A stretch of 64,000 nt of DNA from Nisaea denitrificans DSM 18348 (lineage in GTDB: Bacteria; Pseudomonadota; Alphaproteobacteria; Thalassobaculales; Thalassobaculaceae), in assembly GCF_000426505.1 (NCBI RefSeq), contig NZ_AUFM01000011.1:1736001-1800000 (forward strand), in the 5' to 3' direction. The number at the start of each line of letters is the position of its first letter. The first letter of the stretch is position 1. Positions 25,581 through 34,436 of this stretch are shown here, piece after piece. Made by a program: the position numbers and the translations under genes. The notes below the pieces were generated by a model. That model worked only from the letters and a program-made list of their open reading frames with translations, was not told the origin of the DNA and ran no database searches.

Positions 25581-26213
25581 TCAGAGACGCGCCTGTGCTC
25601 TGAGATCTCGAACTGTGTGAGCAATAGCCCGCGCATCACCGAGCCCGGTATGGGCGCCCGGCATGGCCTTATGGCCGAGATGCTGAGGCAAGGTCGAACT
25701 CACGGTCTGGCTTTCTGGCAGCCCCAACGCCCCGGCAATACGCGGACGGATATTGGCGAAAAGATCATCCTTGAACGGCCATGCCATACCGGCCCAATCT
25801 GCATTCTGGACGAGATCGCACCAGTCATTTCCGTTCGACACAACGAGGCCGGTATCGCCGATAAAATCGGCGAACCGGGTCAGAGCATCCTGGAACGGCA
25901 CGCCGTGACGAGAGAGATCCGCATTGGTGATCCCCGTCAATTCGATGAAATAGTCGGAGAGCACCGGATTTTTCTCGGGCTTCACCAGAATCTCGAAGCT
26001 CGCCAGCTCCGCCATCGGCATCGCAGCGTCGATCTTTACCGCACCAATCTGGACGACTTCCATGAATTCGTCGGGCTTGCTCCAGCCCCGGGCGAGCGAG
26101 CCTTCCCAGGCTGTGATTTCAAGATCGAAAACAACCACCGCGCCTTGCTCGGGAAAATCGCGAAACGGACCTGCGGCAGCACTCTCTCTGACGCGATCTG
26201 CGCGTCCCGGCAT
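25581..26213 (-). CDS. 3'-5' exonuclease, DEDDh (RNase T / DnaQ-like) family
   Basis: A 210-residue exonuclease-like protein. Exo I is AVVVFDLEITAWEGS (Asp and Glu metal ligands). A central segment, FFIELTGIT-like in the form DYFIELTGITNADLS, matches the family. Exo III is GAHTGLGDARAIAHTV, with the His and Asp of DEDDh enzymes at four-residue spacing. FADFIGDTGLVVSNGND is the Exo II region. The start is placed at MPGRADRVRE; the longer frame to 26474 would run across the promoter of the divergent AtuA gene. The nucleic-acid substrate cannot be told from sequence. Confidence 0.83.
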   Translation of the reverse strand: MPGRADRVRESAAAGPFRDFPEQGAVVVFDLEITAWEGSLARGWSKPDEFMEVVQIGAVKIDAAMPMAELASFEILVKPEKNPVLSDYFIELTGITNADLSRHGVPFQDALTRFADFIGDTGLVVSNGNDWCDLVQNADWAGMAWPFKDDLFANIRPRIAGALGLPESQTVSSTLPQHLGHKAMPGAHTGLGDARAIAHTVRDLRAQARL

Positions 26214-26306
26214 AACCGCTCTCCCCGCACTGGTTGATTTGAAGACTGGTAAAAATCGTCCGGCAGACGCTACAGTCTGCCCCCCACCCTGCCAAGCGAA
26301 AGACTG

Positions 26307-27680
26307 ATGACCAAAAATCTCGTTCATATCGGCTGTGGCGCCGGCTTTGCCGGCGACCGGAAGGATGCCGGCGGCCCCGTGGTTGATACACTCGCTACCC
26401 GCGACGGCCCGAAATACCTTATTTTCGAGACACTTGCGGAACGCACTCTGGCGCTTGCGCAGAAGCAGAAACAACGCGATCCGGAGCGTGGATACTCACC
26501 GTTCCTGGAGGCCTATGTCCGGCCGGTGCTGGAGCGCTGCCTTGCAAATAACATCCGCATCGTCTCCAACTTTGGAGCCGCGAACCCGGCCGGAGGCGCC
26601 AGGCGGATCCTGGAGATCGCCAAAGAGATCGGCTGCCGCCACCCGCGCATCGCCGTCGTCTCCGGCGACGACCTTCTGTCCGTGATGGACGAAAAAGAAA
26701 TCCGCAGCCACAAGACCATCGAAGGGCTGCCTATCGGTGACGGGATTGTCGCAGCCAACACCTATATCGGCGCTCGCCCGATCGCCGAGGCACTGGCAGG
26801 CGGCGCCGATATCGTCGTGGTCGGACGGACCACGGACCCGGCCCTGGTACTCGGCCCACTGATCCACGAATTCGGCTGGACGGAAGAGGATTGGGACGCA
26901 CTCGCCGCCGGAACGCTGGCCGGACATCTGCTGGAATGCGGAGCCCAGGTAACCGGCGCCTATTTCGCCGACCCCGGTTTCAAGGACGTACCCGACCTTG
27001 CCCATGTCGGCTTTCCCATCGCCACGATCTCCCGCGAGGGCGCAATCCGGGTTGGCAAGGCGGACAATACAGGCGGCTGCGTGACACCGGCGACCGTCAA
27101 GGAACAGATCCTCTACGAGATGCACGATCCCTCCGCCTATCTGACGGCGGACGTTGTGCTCGACATCTCAGGAGTGTCAGTCGAGCAAGCGAGCGAGAAC
27201 GTTGTCGCTGTCTCCGGCGCACGCGGCAAGGCCCGGCCGGATACATTGAAGACCACGATCAGTTTCGATGGCGGCTGGCTCGGCGAGGCTGAGATCAGTT
27301 ATGCGGGGCCGAACGCTCTGGCCCGCGCAGAGCTTGCCAGGGAAGTCCTGAGCGAGCGGGCCCGCGAACGCGGAAGCAATGCCGAGTACCGTTTCGATAT
27401 CATTGGCACATCAAGCACTTTCGATGGTGGCAGCGCGCCCTACCCCGGCGCCGGTACAGCCGCAGCGGACGGCGATTACCGGGTCCGTGCCGCTGTTTCC
27501 TGTCATTCCCGCGAGGTTGCCGAAGATCTCGCGGACGAGGTGCTGAGCCTCTATTGCTCCGGCCCCGCCGGCGGTGGCGGCTTCAGACGCAACATCACGG
27601 CACAGATCCACACCGCATCAATCCTGGTCGACAGGAACAGGCTTTCGCCCAGCGTTCAGTTTATCGGAGCCGGCGCATGA
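26307..27680 (+). CDS. AtuA-like protein (DUF1446 / acyclic terpene utilisation family), large part
   Basis: A 457-residue protein matching the main domain of AtuA/DUF1446 proteins. It has the N-terminal VHIGCGAGFAGDRKDA, RIVSNFGAANPAGGARRI, DIVVVGRTTDPALVLGPLI and FPIATISREGAIRVGKADNTG-type segments. Family members occur in degradation clusters for acyclic terpenes and branched acids, but the biochemical role is not established. The C-terminal domain of longer homologues is encoded separately in the next gene, which overlaps by 4 bp. Confidence 0.85.
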   Translation: MTKNLVHIGCGAGFAGDRKDAGGPVVDTLATRDGPKYLIFETLAERTLALAQKQKQRDPERGYSPFLEAYVRPVLERCLANNIRIVSNFGAANPAGGARRILEIAKEIGCRHPRIAVVSGDDLLSVMDEKEIRSHKTIEGLPIGDGIVAANTYIGARPIAEALAGGADIVVVGRTTDPALVLGPLIHEFGWTEEDWDALAAGTLAGHLLECGAQVTGAYFADPGFKDVPDLAHVGFPIATISREGAIRVGKADNTGGCVTPATVKEQILYEMHDPSAYLTADVVLDISGVSVEQASENVVAVSGARGKARPDTLKTTISFDGGWLGEAEISYAGPNALARAELAREVLSERARERGSNAEYRFDIIGTSSTFDGGSAPYPGAGTAAADGDYRVRAAVSCHSREVAEDLADEVLSLYCSGPAGGGGFRRNITAQIHTASILVDRNRLSPSVQFIGAGA

Positions 27681-28054
27681 CCGTGGTTCTCGACACCCTC
27701 CGCCTTCGCCTGCACGACATTGCGCATGGGCGCAGCGGCGACAAGGGAAACCGCTCGAACATCAGCGTCATCCCCTATACGGAAGCGGCCTATTCCCTAC
27801 TGCTGGATCAGGTTACCGAGGAGCGGGTCCTCGCGCTCTTCGCGCACAAGGGAGCGAGCGCTGTCACCCGCTATGAGCTGCCCAACCTTCCGGCACTGAA
27901 TTTCGTTATCGACGATGCGCTCGAAGGCGGTGTGAACAGCACGCTCAACCTGGATCTGCATGGCAAGACCCTGTCCTTCATGCTTCTGGACTTGCCGGTC
28001 GAGGTTCCTCTCGACCGGGTCCAGGAACTCACCCGGGGCAGGCGCCAGGGTTAG
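27677..28054 (+). CDS. AtuA C-terminal-domain-like protein
   Basis: A 125-residue protein that corresponds to the small C-terminal domain of AtuA/DUF1446 proteins. The signature is LRLHDIAHGRSGDKGNRSNI near the N-terminus, and YELPNLPALNFVIDDALEGG follows. The ATG overlaps the stop of the large part (ATGA), so the two are made together and probably associate. It converges with the next gene, sharing 4 bp. Confidence 0.83.
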   Translation: MTVVLDTLRLRLHDIAHGRSGDKGNRSNISVIPYTEAAYSLLLDQVTEERVLALFAHKGASAVTRYELPNLPALNFVIDDALEGGVNSTLNLDLHGKTLSFMLLDLPVEVPLDRVQELTRGRRQG

Positions 28055-28809
28055 TGCGCGGCGCGAGGCTTGGCGGCGAGAGCCTCTTTTTGCGCTTCAA
28101 AGATCGCTTCCTGCATTTTCAGGGGGAGAGCCTTCACCCGTTCGACCGCCTCCGCAGGCGAAAGCTTTTCGACATCTTCCTCGGACATTGACTTCGCTTC
28201 GGTTGCGAACCGGTCCCGGTATTTTTTCAGAACCACCTCGATCGCCGCCGCGGCCTTCCGGCACATCTCGATATCCTCAAGGACTTTTCCGTAGCGCTCC
28301 TCCACATTGAGACGCTTCAGTTTCAGATAATCTCCGTGATCCGGTATGGCTTGCTCAAGCGCCGGATGCAGATTTTTCTCATAGAATGCCTCGGCCACCT
28401 GGCGAGCCTCGCTCTTGATCCCGAACAGATCGAATCCAAGCGGCTTCGAGAGCCGCCAGACACCAAGAGCAACCACGTCGAGGACATACTGGGTATCGTA
28501 ATTGTCACAAAGCTGATCCAGCGCTGCGCGTGCTTTCCCGGGAGTCGCATAACAATTGAAGAACCCCTGGGCAAGAGCGTCCAGCTTGGTCTCGTGCTTG
28601 GTCACGAACCGCTTTTCAACTTCCAGAAAGGTTTCTGATTTCTGGTGTTCCTTCAGGCTCTTGTCGACTTTCGACCGCAGATGCCGCGCTCCGTCCGTGA
28701 CATCCAACAGGACGCGGAAACGCTTAACCGTATCCGGCTCCGACATCGCCTGATCGAATTGCGCCCGCAGAGCATCCAGCGCTGCTGAACTATTGTCCGA
28801 ATCACCCAT
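28051..28809 (-). CDS. cytosolic helical protein of unknown function
   Basis: A 252-residue protein with no signal peptide or membrane segment, rich in Lys, Glu and Ala and mostly helical by appearance. It contains KVDKSLKEHQKSETFLEVEK and a long Glu/Lys-rich C-terminal stretch that could form coiled coil. A central segment, VLDVVALGVWRLSKPLGFDL, is the most hydrophobic. I do not recognise the family. The ATG at 28809 leads the frame directly; it is monocistronic and convergent with the AtuA pair. Confidence 0.65.
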   Translation of the reverse strand: MGDSDNSSAALDALRAQFDQAMSEPDTVKRFRVLLDVTDGARHLRSKVDKSLKEHQKSETFLEVEKRFVTKHETKLDALAQGFFNCYATPGKARAALDQLCDNYDTQYVLDVVALGVWRLSKPLGFDLFGIKSEARQVAEAFYEKNLHPALEQAIPDHGDYLKLKRLNVEERYGKVLEDIEMCRKAAAAIEVVLKKYRDRFATEAKSMSEEDVEKLSPAEAVERVKALPLKMQEAIFEAQKEALAAKPRAAH

Positions 28810-28942
28810 GCTCTAATTCACCGATATTCTCTGTGCTCACAACCAAGCCTTACTATTGCGATGTTAAGAAATGCTGGATCGCATGTATATTTGCGTGTGA
28901 CATAATGACAGTCCAGCCACGAATTAACGAGATCATAGAGAC

Positions 28943-31243
28943 ATGTTGCGACGCGAAGATGACCGGCTGCTCACCGGGCACGGCTGCTATGTGGATGATT
29001 TGTTCCCGGAAGGCGCCGCGCATGCGGTCGTCGTACGCTCTGCCATGGCGCATGCCCGACTCCTTTCTGTCGCCGTCGAAGACGCAAAGGCCGTGCCCGG
29101 CGTTCTGACCGTTCTAACTGCGGACGATCTGGCCAGCGAAGACATCGGGCCGATGCGGTCCCGCATGCCCATGGTCGGGCACGAAGGCAAGCCGATGATC
29201 GAGCCAGAACGCCCGGCGCTGGCGAAGGGTGTTGCCAAATACGCAGGTCAACCGGTTGCCTTCATCGTTGCCGAAACGATTTCCGCCGCACTCGAAGCCG
29301 CCGAGCTGGTCAATATCGACTATGAGGATCTGGAGCCCGTCACCGATCTCGCCCATGCCGTCTCGGACGGCGCTCCCAAGATCTGGGACGAGGCGCCGCG
29401 CAATGTCAGTTTCGACTGGCGTATCGGCAATGGCAGCGAAGTCGATGAAGCGATCGCCGCTGCCGACCATGTCGTGGAACTGACCGTCGACCATCCGCGC
29501 GCCGTGATTGCGCCGGTCGAACCGCGCGGTTGCGTCGGCGCGTTCGACAGTGAGACCGGAAAATACACACTCCACACACCGAGCCAGGGCGTCGTCATGC
29601 TGCGCGCGGCCATGTCCGAAGCGCTCGGCGTCGACGAAACCCAGATGCGGGTGATCACCAACGATGTCGGTGGCAGCTTTGCCGTAAAAATCTGGCCCTA
29701 TCCGGAGCAGATCCTCTGCCTGCTCGCCGCCCGCCTGACAGGACGGCCCGTGAAATGGATAGCGGACCGCACCGAGAGCTTTGTTGCCGACGCACCGGGC
29801 CGCGGCCGCCTCGACCGGGCGACGCTGGCACTGAAAAAGGACGGCACGATCACCGCTTTCCGGATCGATGCGCTGGCCGATATGGGCGCGTTTCTCAACG
29901 CGGTTAACCCCTCTATCGTCACCAAGGGCGCTGTCCGGGTCTTCACCAGTTGCTACAAGATCACAGCCGCCGAATACCGGGTAAAGGCCGTGTTCACGAA
30001 CGCCACGCCGACCGATGCCTATCGCGGCGCCGGAAAACCGGAGAGCGCAGGCACGCTGGAACGTCTGATCGACTATGCCTGCGACAAGCACGGTTTCGAC
30101 CGGGCGGAGATTCGCGCCAAGAACCTGATGACGCCTGCCGACCTGCCGTTCCACACGCCGATGGGCGAGGATTACGATGGCGGCGACTATCCCGAGATAT
30201 TCAAGAAAGCGCTCGCCAAGGCAGACTACACGAGCTACGCCGACCGCCGCAGGACGAGCGAGACTGCCGGCAAGAAACGCGGCATCGGTTTTGGCATCCA
30301 TGTACATGCGACCGGCGGCTCAACCGCCGAGCGCAGCAAGGTCGAGCTGACCGACGACGGCAAGGTCCGGGTCCGCACCGGCACCCAGGATTCCGGCCAG
30401 GGTCACCAGACGACACTGGCGCAGGTCGCGGCCGAAACCCTCGGCATCGACCCCGCGCAGGTCATCGTTGAACAAGGTGACAGTGACGACCTTCAGGTCG
30501 GCGGCGGCACCGGCGGGTCCTGTCTGATGCCGATCGCGGCCAACACCGTGCATCGGGCGGCGGTCGAGATGGTCGAAAACGGCAAGAAACTGGCCGGGCT
30601 CCTCATGGAAACCGCATCTCAGGACATAGAATACGAGGCCGGCTCCTTCAAAGTGGCGGGCACGGACAAGGCGATATCTTTCCCTGAGTTGATGGCTCGC
30701 ATGGGCGATATTCCGGCAGAGACGCTGGAGCCGGGCCTGCGTGGCGGCTGCGTCGGCGAGATGGATTTCGAAGGCAAGCACACCACCTTCCCGAACGGCG
30801 CTTATGTCGTTGAGGTCGAGGTCGATCCGGACACCGGCCATGTTGCCGTCGACCGTTTCGTCGGTGTCGACGATCTCGGACGGATCGTGAACGAGCCCCT
30901 CGCCTTCGGACAGGTGACCGGCGGCATTGCCCAGGCCATCGGTGAGGTTCTGATGGAAGGCAGCGTCTACGACCCGGACTCCGGCCAGCTGCTGACCGGG
31001 TCTCTGATGGATTATGCCTTCCCGCGCGCCGACGACGTGCCGTTCATCGATCATTCATGGGCAGCATCGCCGTCACCGAACAGCCTGCTCGGTGTGAAGG
31101 GCGTCGGTGAGGTACCGTCAATTGGCGGGCCGGGACCGATCATGAACGCGGTGATCGATGCGCTTGCGGGATACGGCGTCAAACATATCGATATTCCGAT
31201 GACGCCACAAAAGGTCTGGACGGCAATCCACAATGGAGGCTGA
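28943..31243 (+). CDS. molybdopterin-binding large subunit, xanthine dehydrogenase / CoxL family (orphan, variant motifs)
   Basis: A 766-residue molybdenum hydroxylase large subunit. It starts within the usual family N-terminus (MLRREDDRLLTGHGCYVDD); an in-frame TAA upstream rules out a longer form. Cofactor motifs deviate from the norm: NDVGGSFAVKIWPYPEQ instead of GGGFGMK, and GVKGVGEVPSIGGPGPIM instead of GVGEAGTIGAPPA. AYRGAGKPESAGTLER and TQDSGQGHQTTLAQV are conventional. No FeS or FAD subunit is adjacent. It is followed after 59 bp by a ThDP enzyme and then an SDR, probably one operon. Confidence 0.87.
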   Translation: MLRREDDRLLTGHGCYVDDLFPEGAAHAVVVRSAMAHARLLSVAVEDAKAVPGVLTVLTADDLASEDIGPMRSRMPMVGHEGKPMIEPERPALAKGVAKYAGQPVAFIVAETISAALEAAELVNIDYEDLEPVTDLAHAVSDGAPKIWDEAPRNVSFDWRIGNGSEVDEAIAAADHVVELTVDHPRAVIAPVEPRGCVGAFDSETGKYTLHTPSQGVVMLRAAMSEALGVDETQMRVITNDVGGSFAVKIWPYPEQILCLLAARLTGRPVKWIADRTESFVADAPGRGRLDRATLALKKDGTITAFRIDALADMGAFLNAVNPSIVTKGAVRVFTSCYKITAAEYRVKAVFTNATPTDAYRGAGKPESAGTLERLIDYACDKHGFDRAEIRAKNLMTPADLPFHTPMGEDYDGGDYPEIFKKALAKADYTSYADRRRTSETAGKKRGIGFGIHVHATGGSTAERSKVELTDDGKVRVRTGTQDSGQGHQTTLAQVAAETLGIDPAQVIVEQGDSDDLQVGGGTGGSCLMPIAANTVHRAAVEMVENGKKLAGLLMETASQDIEYEAGSFKVAGTDKAISFPELMARMGDIPAETLEPGLRGGCVGEMDFEGKHTTFPNGAYVVEVEVDPDTGHVAVDRFVGVDDLGRIVNEPLAFGQVTGGIAQAIGEVLMEGSVYDPDSGQLLTGSLMDYAFPRADDVPFIDHSWAASPSPNSLLGVKGVGEVPSIGGPGPIMNAVIDALAGYGVKHIDIPMTPQKVWTAIHNGG

Positions 31244-31302
31244 TCCGCAATAAAGGCCGCTGAATGCCGGCAATAGACCGGCACCGGCCACAGGGAGGAA
31301 AC

Positions 31303-32946
31303 ATGACCGCATCCAGTTCCATGACCGGCGGCACGGCGTTGGTACGCGCCCTGACGGAGAACGGTATCGACACGGTATTCGGCCTGCCCGGCATCCAGCT
31401 CGACGGGCTGTTCAACGCCTTGTATGACGCCCGAAACAGTCTCAGGGTGATCAATGCCCGGCACGAACAGGGTACGGCCTACATGGCTTTCGGCTATGCC
31501 CAGTCGACAGGCAAAGTCGGTGCCTATGCGGTTGTCCCCGGTCCCGGTCTGCTGAACACTTTCGCCGCGCTTTCCACCGCCTACGGCTGCAATGCCCGCG
31601 TCCTCGCGCTGACCGGGCAGATCCCGAGCAATACCATCGGCCTTGGCCTTGGCATGCTGCACGAGATCCCGGATCAGCTCGGCCAGATGGAACGGCTGAC
31701 GAAGTGGTCCCACAGGATCAATCACCCCTCCGAAGTCCCCGCCGTCATGGATCAGGCCTTCCGGGAGCTCTGGAGCGGCCGTCCACGCCCGGTCGGTATC
31801 GAAATGCCGCTGGACCAGTTGCATCTGGAAGCTCCCGTTGGCCCGATCACGCCGACTGTGGTCCCGGAGCCTCCCGAGCCAGATCCGGATCTGATCGCGG
31901 ATGCCGCCCGGATGCTTGGTGAGGCCAGCAACCCGATGATCTTCGTCGGCGGCGGTGCCTACGAAGCGACCGAAGAGATCCGCGCGTTGGCGGAGATGCT
32001 GCAAGCGCCCGTGGTTTCCTACATGAACGGCAAGGGCGTTCTGGATGACCGACATCCGCTTTCCCTGCACCATCCCGCGGGGAACCGGCTCTGGGGCGAT
32101 GCGGACGTGGTGATTTCCATCGGTTGCCGCCTGCAGCACGAGCGCATGACCTGGGGCACGGATGAACAGCTCTCCATCATCCACGTCGATATCGACCCGA
32201 CCGAATTGACCCGCGTCGGCAAGCCCGATATCGGCATCGTCGCCGATGCGGCGGGTGCGACCCGCGCGTTGCTCGGCAAGATCCCGGCACATAATCGCGC
32301 GCGGCCGTCACGCACCGAGGAAATGGAAGCCCTGAAGGCGGAGTTCCAGGCGCAGTTCGAAGCCAAAATCGGCCCGCAGATGGAATGGGTGGCCGCTATC
32401 CGCGCCGCCCTGCCTGAAGACGGTTTCCTGGTCGATGAATTTACCCAGGTCGCCTACGCCTCCCGCGTCGGCTTCCCGACCTACGGCCCACGCACGCTGG
32501 TCTCGCCCGGCTATCAGGGTACGCTCGGCTACGGTTATGCCACCGCACTCGGCGTTCAGGTCGCACACCCGGACAAGCAGGTGCTGTCGATCAACGGCGA
32601 TGGCGGCTTCATGTACACCATGCCGGAGCTTGCGACCGCCGTGCATCACGGCATCAATGTCGTTGCCGTGGTTTTCGCAGACGGTGCCTACGGCAACGTG
32701 ATGCGGATGCAGAAAGAGCTTTATGACAACCGGGTGATCGGCAGCGAGTTCACCAATCCCGACTTCGTGAAGCTCGCCGAAAGCTGCGGTGCGCTAGGCT
32801 TGCGCGCAACCACGCCGACCGAGCTGCGGACGAAGATCGAGGAAGGTTTCGCCGCCGGGCGTCCGACCCTGATCGAGGTTCCGGTCGGCGAATTTCCCGA
32901 ACCCTGGCCGGTAATCAGGCCGGGACCGTCGAGACCGAAGAGGTAG
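31303..32946 (+). CDS. thiamine-diphosphate-dependent enzyme (acetolactate synthase-like)
   Basis: A 547-residue ThDP enzyme with the standard three domains. The N-terminal Pyr domain has GIDTVFGLPGIQLDGLF and the cofactor-activating Glu in INARHEQGTAYMAFGYA. The central domain has IFVGGGAYEATEEI. The PP domain carries SINGDGGFMYTMPEL, followed by the metal-site continuation VVFADGAYGNVMRM. The FAD-binding features of true acetolactate synthase are not obvious, so a decarboxylase or lyase acting on a 2-oxo or oxalyl-type substrate is possible. The ATG at 31303 follows AGGGAGG. It lies between a molybdenum hydroxylase and an SDR. Confidence 0.85.
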   Translation: MTASSSMTGGTALVRALTENGIDTVFGLPGIQLDGLFNALYDARNSLRVINARHEQGTAYMAFGYAQSTGKVGAYAVVPGPGLLNTFAALSTAYGCNARVLALTGQIPSNTIGLGLGMLHEIPDQLGQMERLTKWSHRINHPSEVPAVMDQAFRELWSGRPRPVGIEMPLDQLHLEAPVGPITPTVVPEPPEPDPDLIADAARMLGEASNPMIFVGGGAYEATEEIRALAEMLQAPVVSYMNGKGVLDDRHPLSLHHPAGNRLWGDADVVISIGCRLQHERMTWGTDEQLSIIHVDIDPTELTRVGKPDIGIVADAAGATRALLGKIPAHNRARPSRTEEMEALKAEFQAQFEAKIGPQMEWVAAIRAALPEDGFLVDEFTQVAYASRVGFPTYGPRTLVSPGYQGTLGYGYATALGVQVAHPDKQVLSINGDGGFMYTMPELATAVHHGINVVAVVFADGAYGNVMRMQKELYDNRVIGSEFTNPDFVKLAESCGALGLRATTPTELRTKIEEGFAAGRPTLIEVPVGEFPEPWPVIRPGPSRPKR

Positions 32947-32988
32947 CGGCGATCCGGCCCGGCACCGTCCGAACCGATTGGATGGACC

Positions 32989-33678
32989 ATGAGCGAAACA
33001 GCCCTGATCGTGGGAGCCGGCGCCGGTCTCAGCGCCTCCCTCGCCCGTCTTTTCTCAGCAAACGGCATGAAAGTCGCGCTGGCGGCCCGTGACACGGACA
33101 AACTGGCCGGTCTGGCGTCAGAGACCGGCGCCCTGACGCAGGCTTGCGATGTCTCCGACAAGACAAGCGTCGCCAGCCTGTTCGACTGGATGGATGGCGC
33201 GCTCGGCAGGCCTGACATTGTCGTGTTCAATGCCTCGAAGCGAGCCCGCGGGCCGATTGTCGATCTCGATCCGGACGACGTCCTCGCCGCCACGACAGTC
33301 ACCTGTCACGGCGCCTTCCTGGTCGCCCAGCAAGCAGCGAGACGTATGCTGAAGGCCGGGCACGGGACGATCCTGCTGACCGGCGCGTCGGCCGGGGTCA
33401 AGGGCTACCCGCAATCCGCACCCTTCGCGATAGGCAAATTCGGGCTGCGGGGTCTCGCGCAATCCATGGCGCGCGAACTGCACCCGCAGAACATCCATAT
33501 AGGTCATTTCGTGATTGATGGCGGAATCCGGACCGAAAACGATCAACGGGAGAAACCCGGCGAGGACAAACTGCTCGATCCGGACGCCATCGCCGAAAAC
33601 TACCTGCAATTCCACCGCCAACCACGCTCAAGCTGGGCTTGGGAGATCGAACTGCGACCCTGGAAGGAAACCTTCTGA
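32989..33678 (+). CDS. short-chain dehydrogenase/reductase-like protein with altered catalytic residues
   Basis: A 229-residue SDR-fold protein. The cofactor loop is ALIVGAGAGLSASLARLF, and the family NAG-like strand is VVFNASKRARG. At the active site the usual YxxxK reads SAPFAIGKF, so Tyr is Phe. The position 13 residues before it, normally Ser, is Ala in TGASAGVKG. The Lys is kept. The protein may bind NAD(P) without classical SDR catalysis or use another acid. It lies 42 bp after the ThDP enzyme, in the same direction. Confidence 0.82.
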   Translation: MSETALIVGAGAGLSASLARLFSANGMKVALAARDTDKLAGLASETGALTQACDVSDKTSVASLFDWMDGALGRPDIVVFNASKRARGPIVDLDPDDVLAATTVTCHGAFLVAQQAARRMLKAGHGTILLTGASAGVKGYPQSAPFAIGKFGLRGLAQSMARELHPQNIHIGHFVIDGGIRTENDQREKPGEDKLLDPDAIAENYLQFHRQPRSSWAWEIELRPWKETF

Positions 33679-33775
33679 TACCGGGTCTGTTGCCCTGAGG
33701 CCACAAAACGTGCGCAATCCTGCATCGTCTAGCTGCTCAGAAACTTTTTCCTTCCATCTACAGGTATAGCCCCCA

Positions 33776-33807
33776 TATATCGGTCCGTTATATATCAGAC
33801 CGATATA
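33776..33807 (+). promoter_or_regulatory. inverted-repeat operator upstream of the PadR regulator
   Basis: Perfect 10-bp arms, TATATCGGTC and GACCGATATA, lie on either side of a 12-bp AT-rich spacer that itself contains TATATATC. The site ends 14 bp before the padR ATG, so binding there would block its own transcription and that of the efflux genes downstream. PadR proteins bind such AT-containing dyads. Confidence 0.72.
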
Positions 33808-33821
33808 GTTTGGCCCTGTTC

Positions 33822-34367
33822 ATGGACGTAAAGACTCTCTGTCTCGCGGTACTCAGCCGACGGGACGCAACCGGCTACGAGATCCGCAAGCAGTTCGCGG
33901 AAGGGCCGTTCGCGCATTTCCAGAAAGCCTCTCTTGGCGCCATCTATCCAGCCCTGACGCGCGCCGCCAGAGAAGGCCTCGTAACGGTTAGCGAAGAAGC
34001 GCAGGATGGCCGGCCGGACAAGAAAGTCTATTCCCTGACCGAGGCCGGCAAGACGGCCCTCCGCCGCGCGTGCGAGATCGAGCCGGAGCCGGACCAGGTT
34101 CGTTCCGATCTATTTTTCCTGATTTTCTTCGCCCGCTATCAGACCCCGGAGAAAATCGCCCGGCTGATCGATGAACGGATCGCATTCTACGATTCCCAAC
34201 AATGCGAGCTCGACGAGTTCAATCCGAACTGTGCCGCCGATCCCGGCATGAATTTCGTCCGAGGTCTCGGTAGTACGATCTACAGCGCCGCCGCCGACTA
34301 TATGAGGGCCAATCGCGACACGCTTCTGGCCCAGCTCAGCGCGGAGACGCGACATGCCGCTGAGTAA
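33822..34367 (+). CDS. PadR-family transcriptional regulator
   Basis: A 181-residue repressor-type protein. The winged helix occupies residues ~1-80: LCLAVLSRRDATGYEIRKQF, ASLGAIYPALTRAAREGLV and GRPDKKVYSLTEAGKTAL, all typical of PadR. The rest is a helical dimerisation domain (about 100 residues, subfamily with a long C-terminal part). The ATG at 33822 gives the family start MDVKTLCLAVL. A strong dyad lies directly upstream and the RND efflux operon starts 69 bp downstream, so it very likely controls efflux in response to a small molecule. Confidence 0.9.
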   Translation: MDVKTLCLAVLSRRDATGYEIRKQFAEGPFAHFQKASLGAIYPALTRAAREGLVTVSEEAQDGRPDKKVYSLTEAGKTALRRACEIEPEPDQVRSDLFFLIFFARYQTPEKIARLIDERIAFYDSQQCELDEFNPNCAADPGMNFVRGLGSTIYSAAADYMRANRDTLLAQLSAETRHAAE

Positions 34368-34436
34368 AAGGCCGCTTCACCGATCGATCAGAACGCGCGC
34401 GTGCGCTCCAAAACCATACAGCCCCGCTGAGGTCCT

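Noticed and set aside
29114-30307. A 397-codon minus-strand frame opposite the molybdenum hydroxylase subunit
   Set aside because: Shadow frame; the plus-strand product has clear family motifs throughout.
31051-32292. A 413-codon minus-strand frame opposite the ThDP enzyme
   Set aside because: Shadow frame with no motif; the ThDP enzyme is certain.
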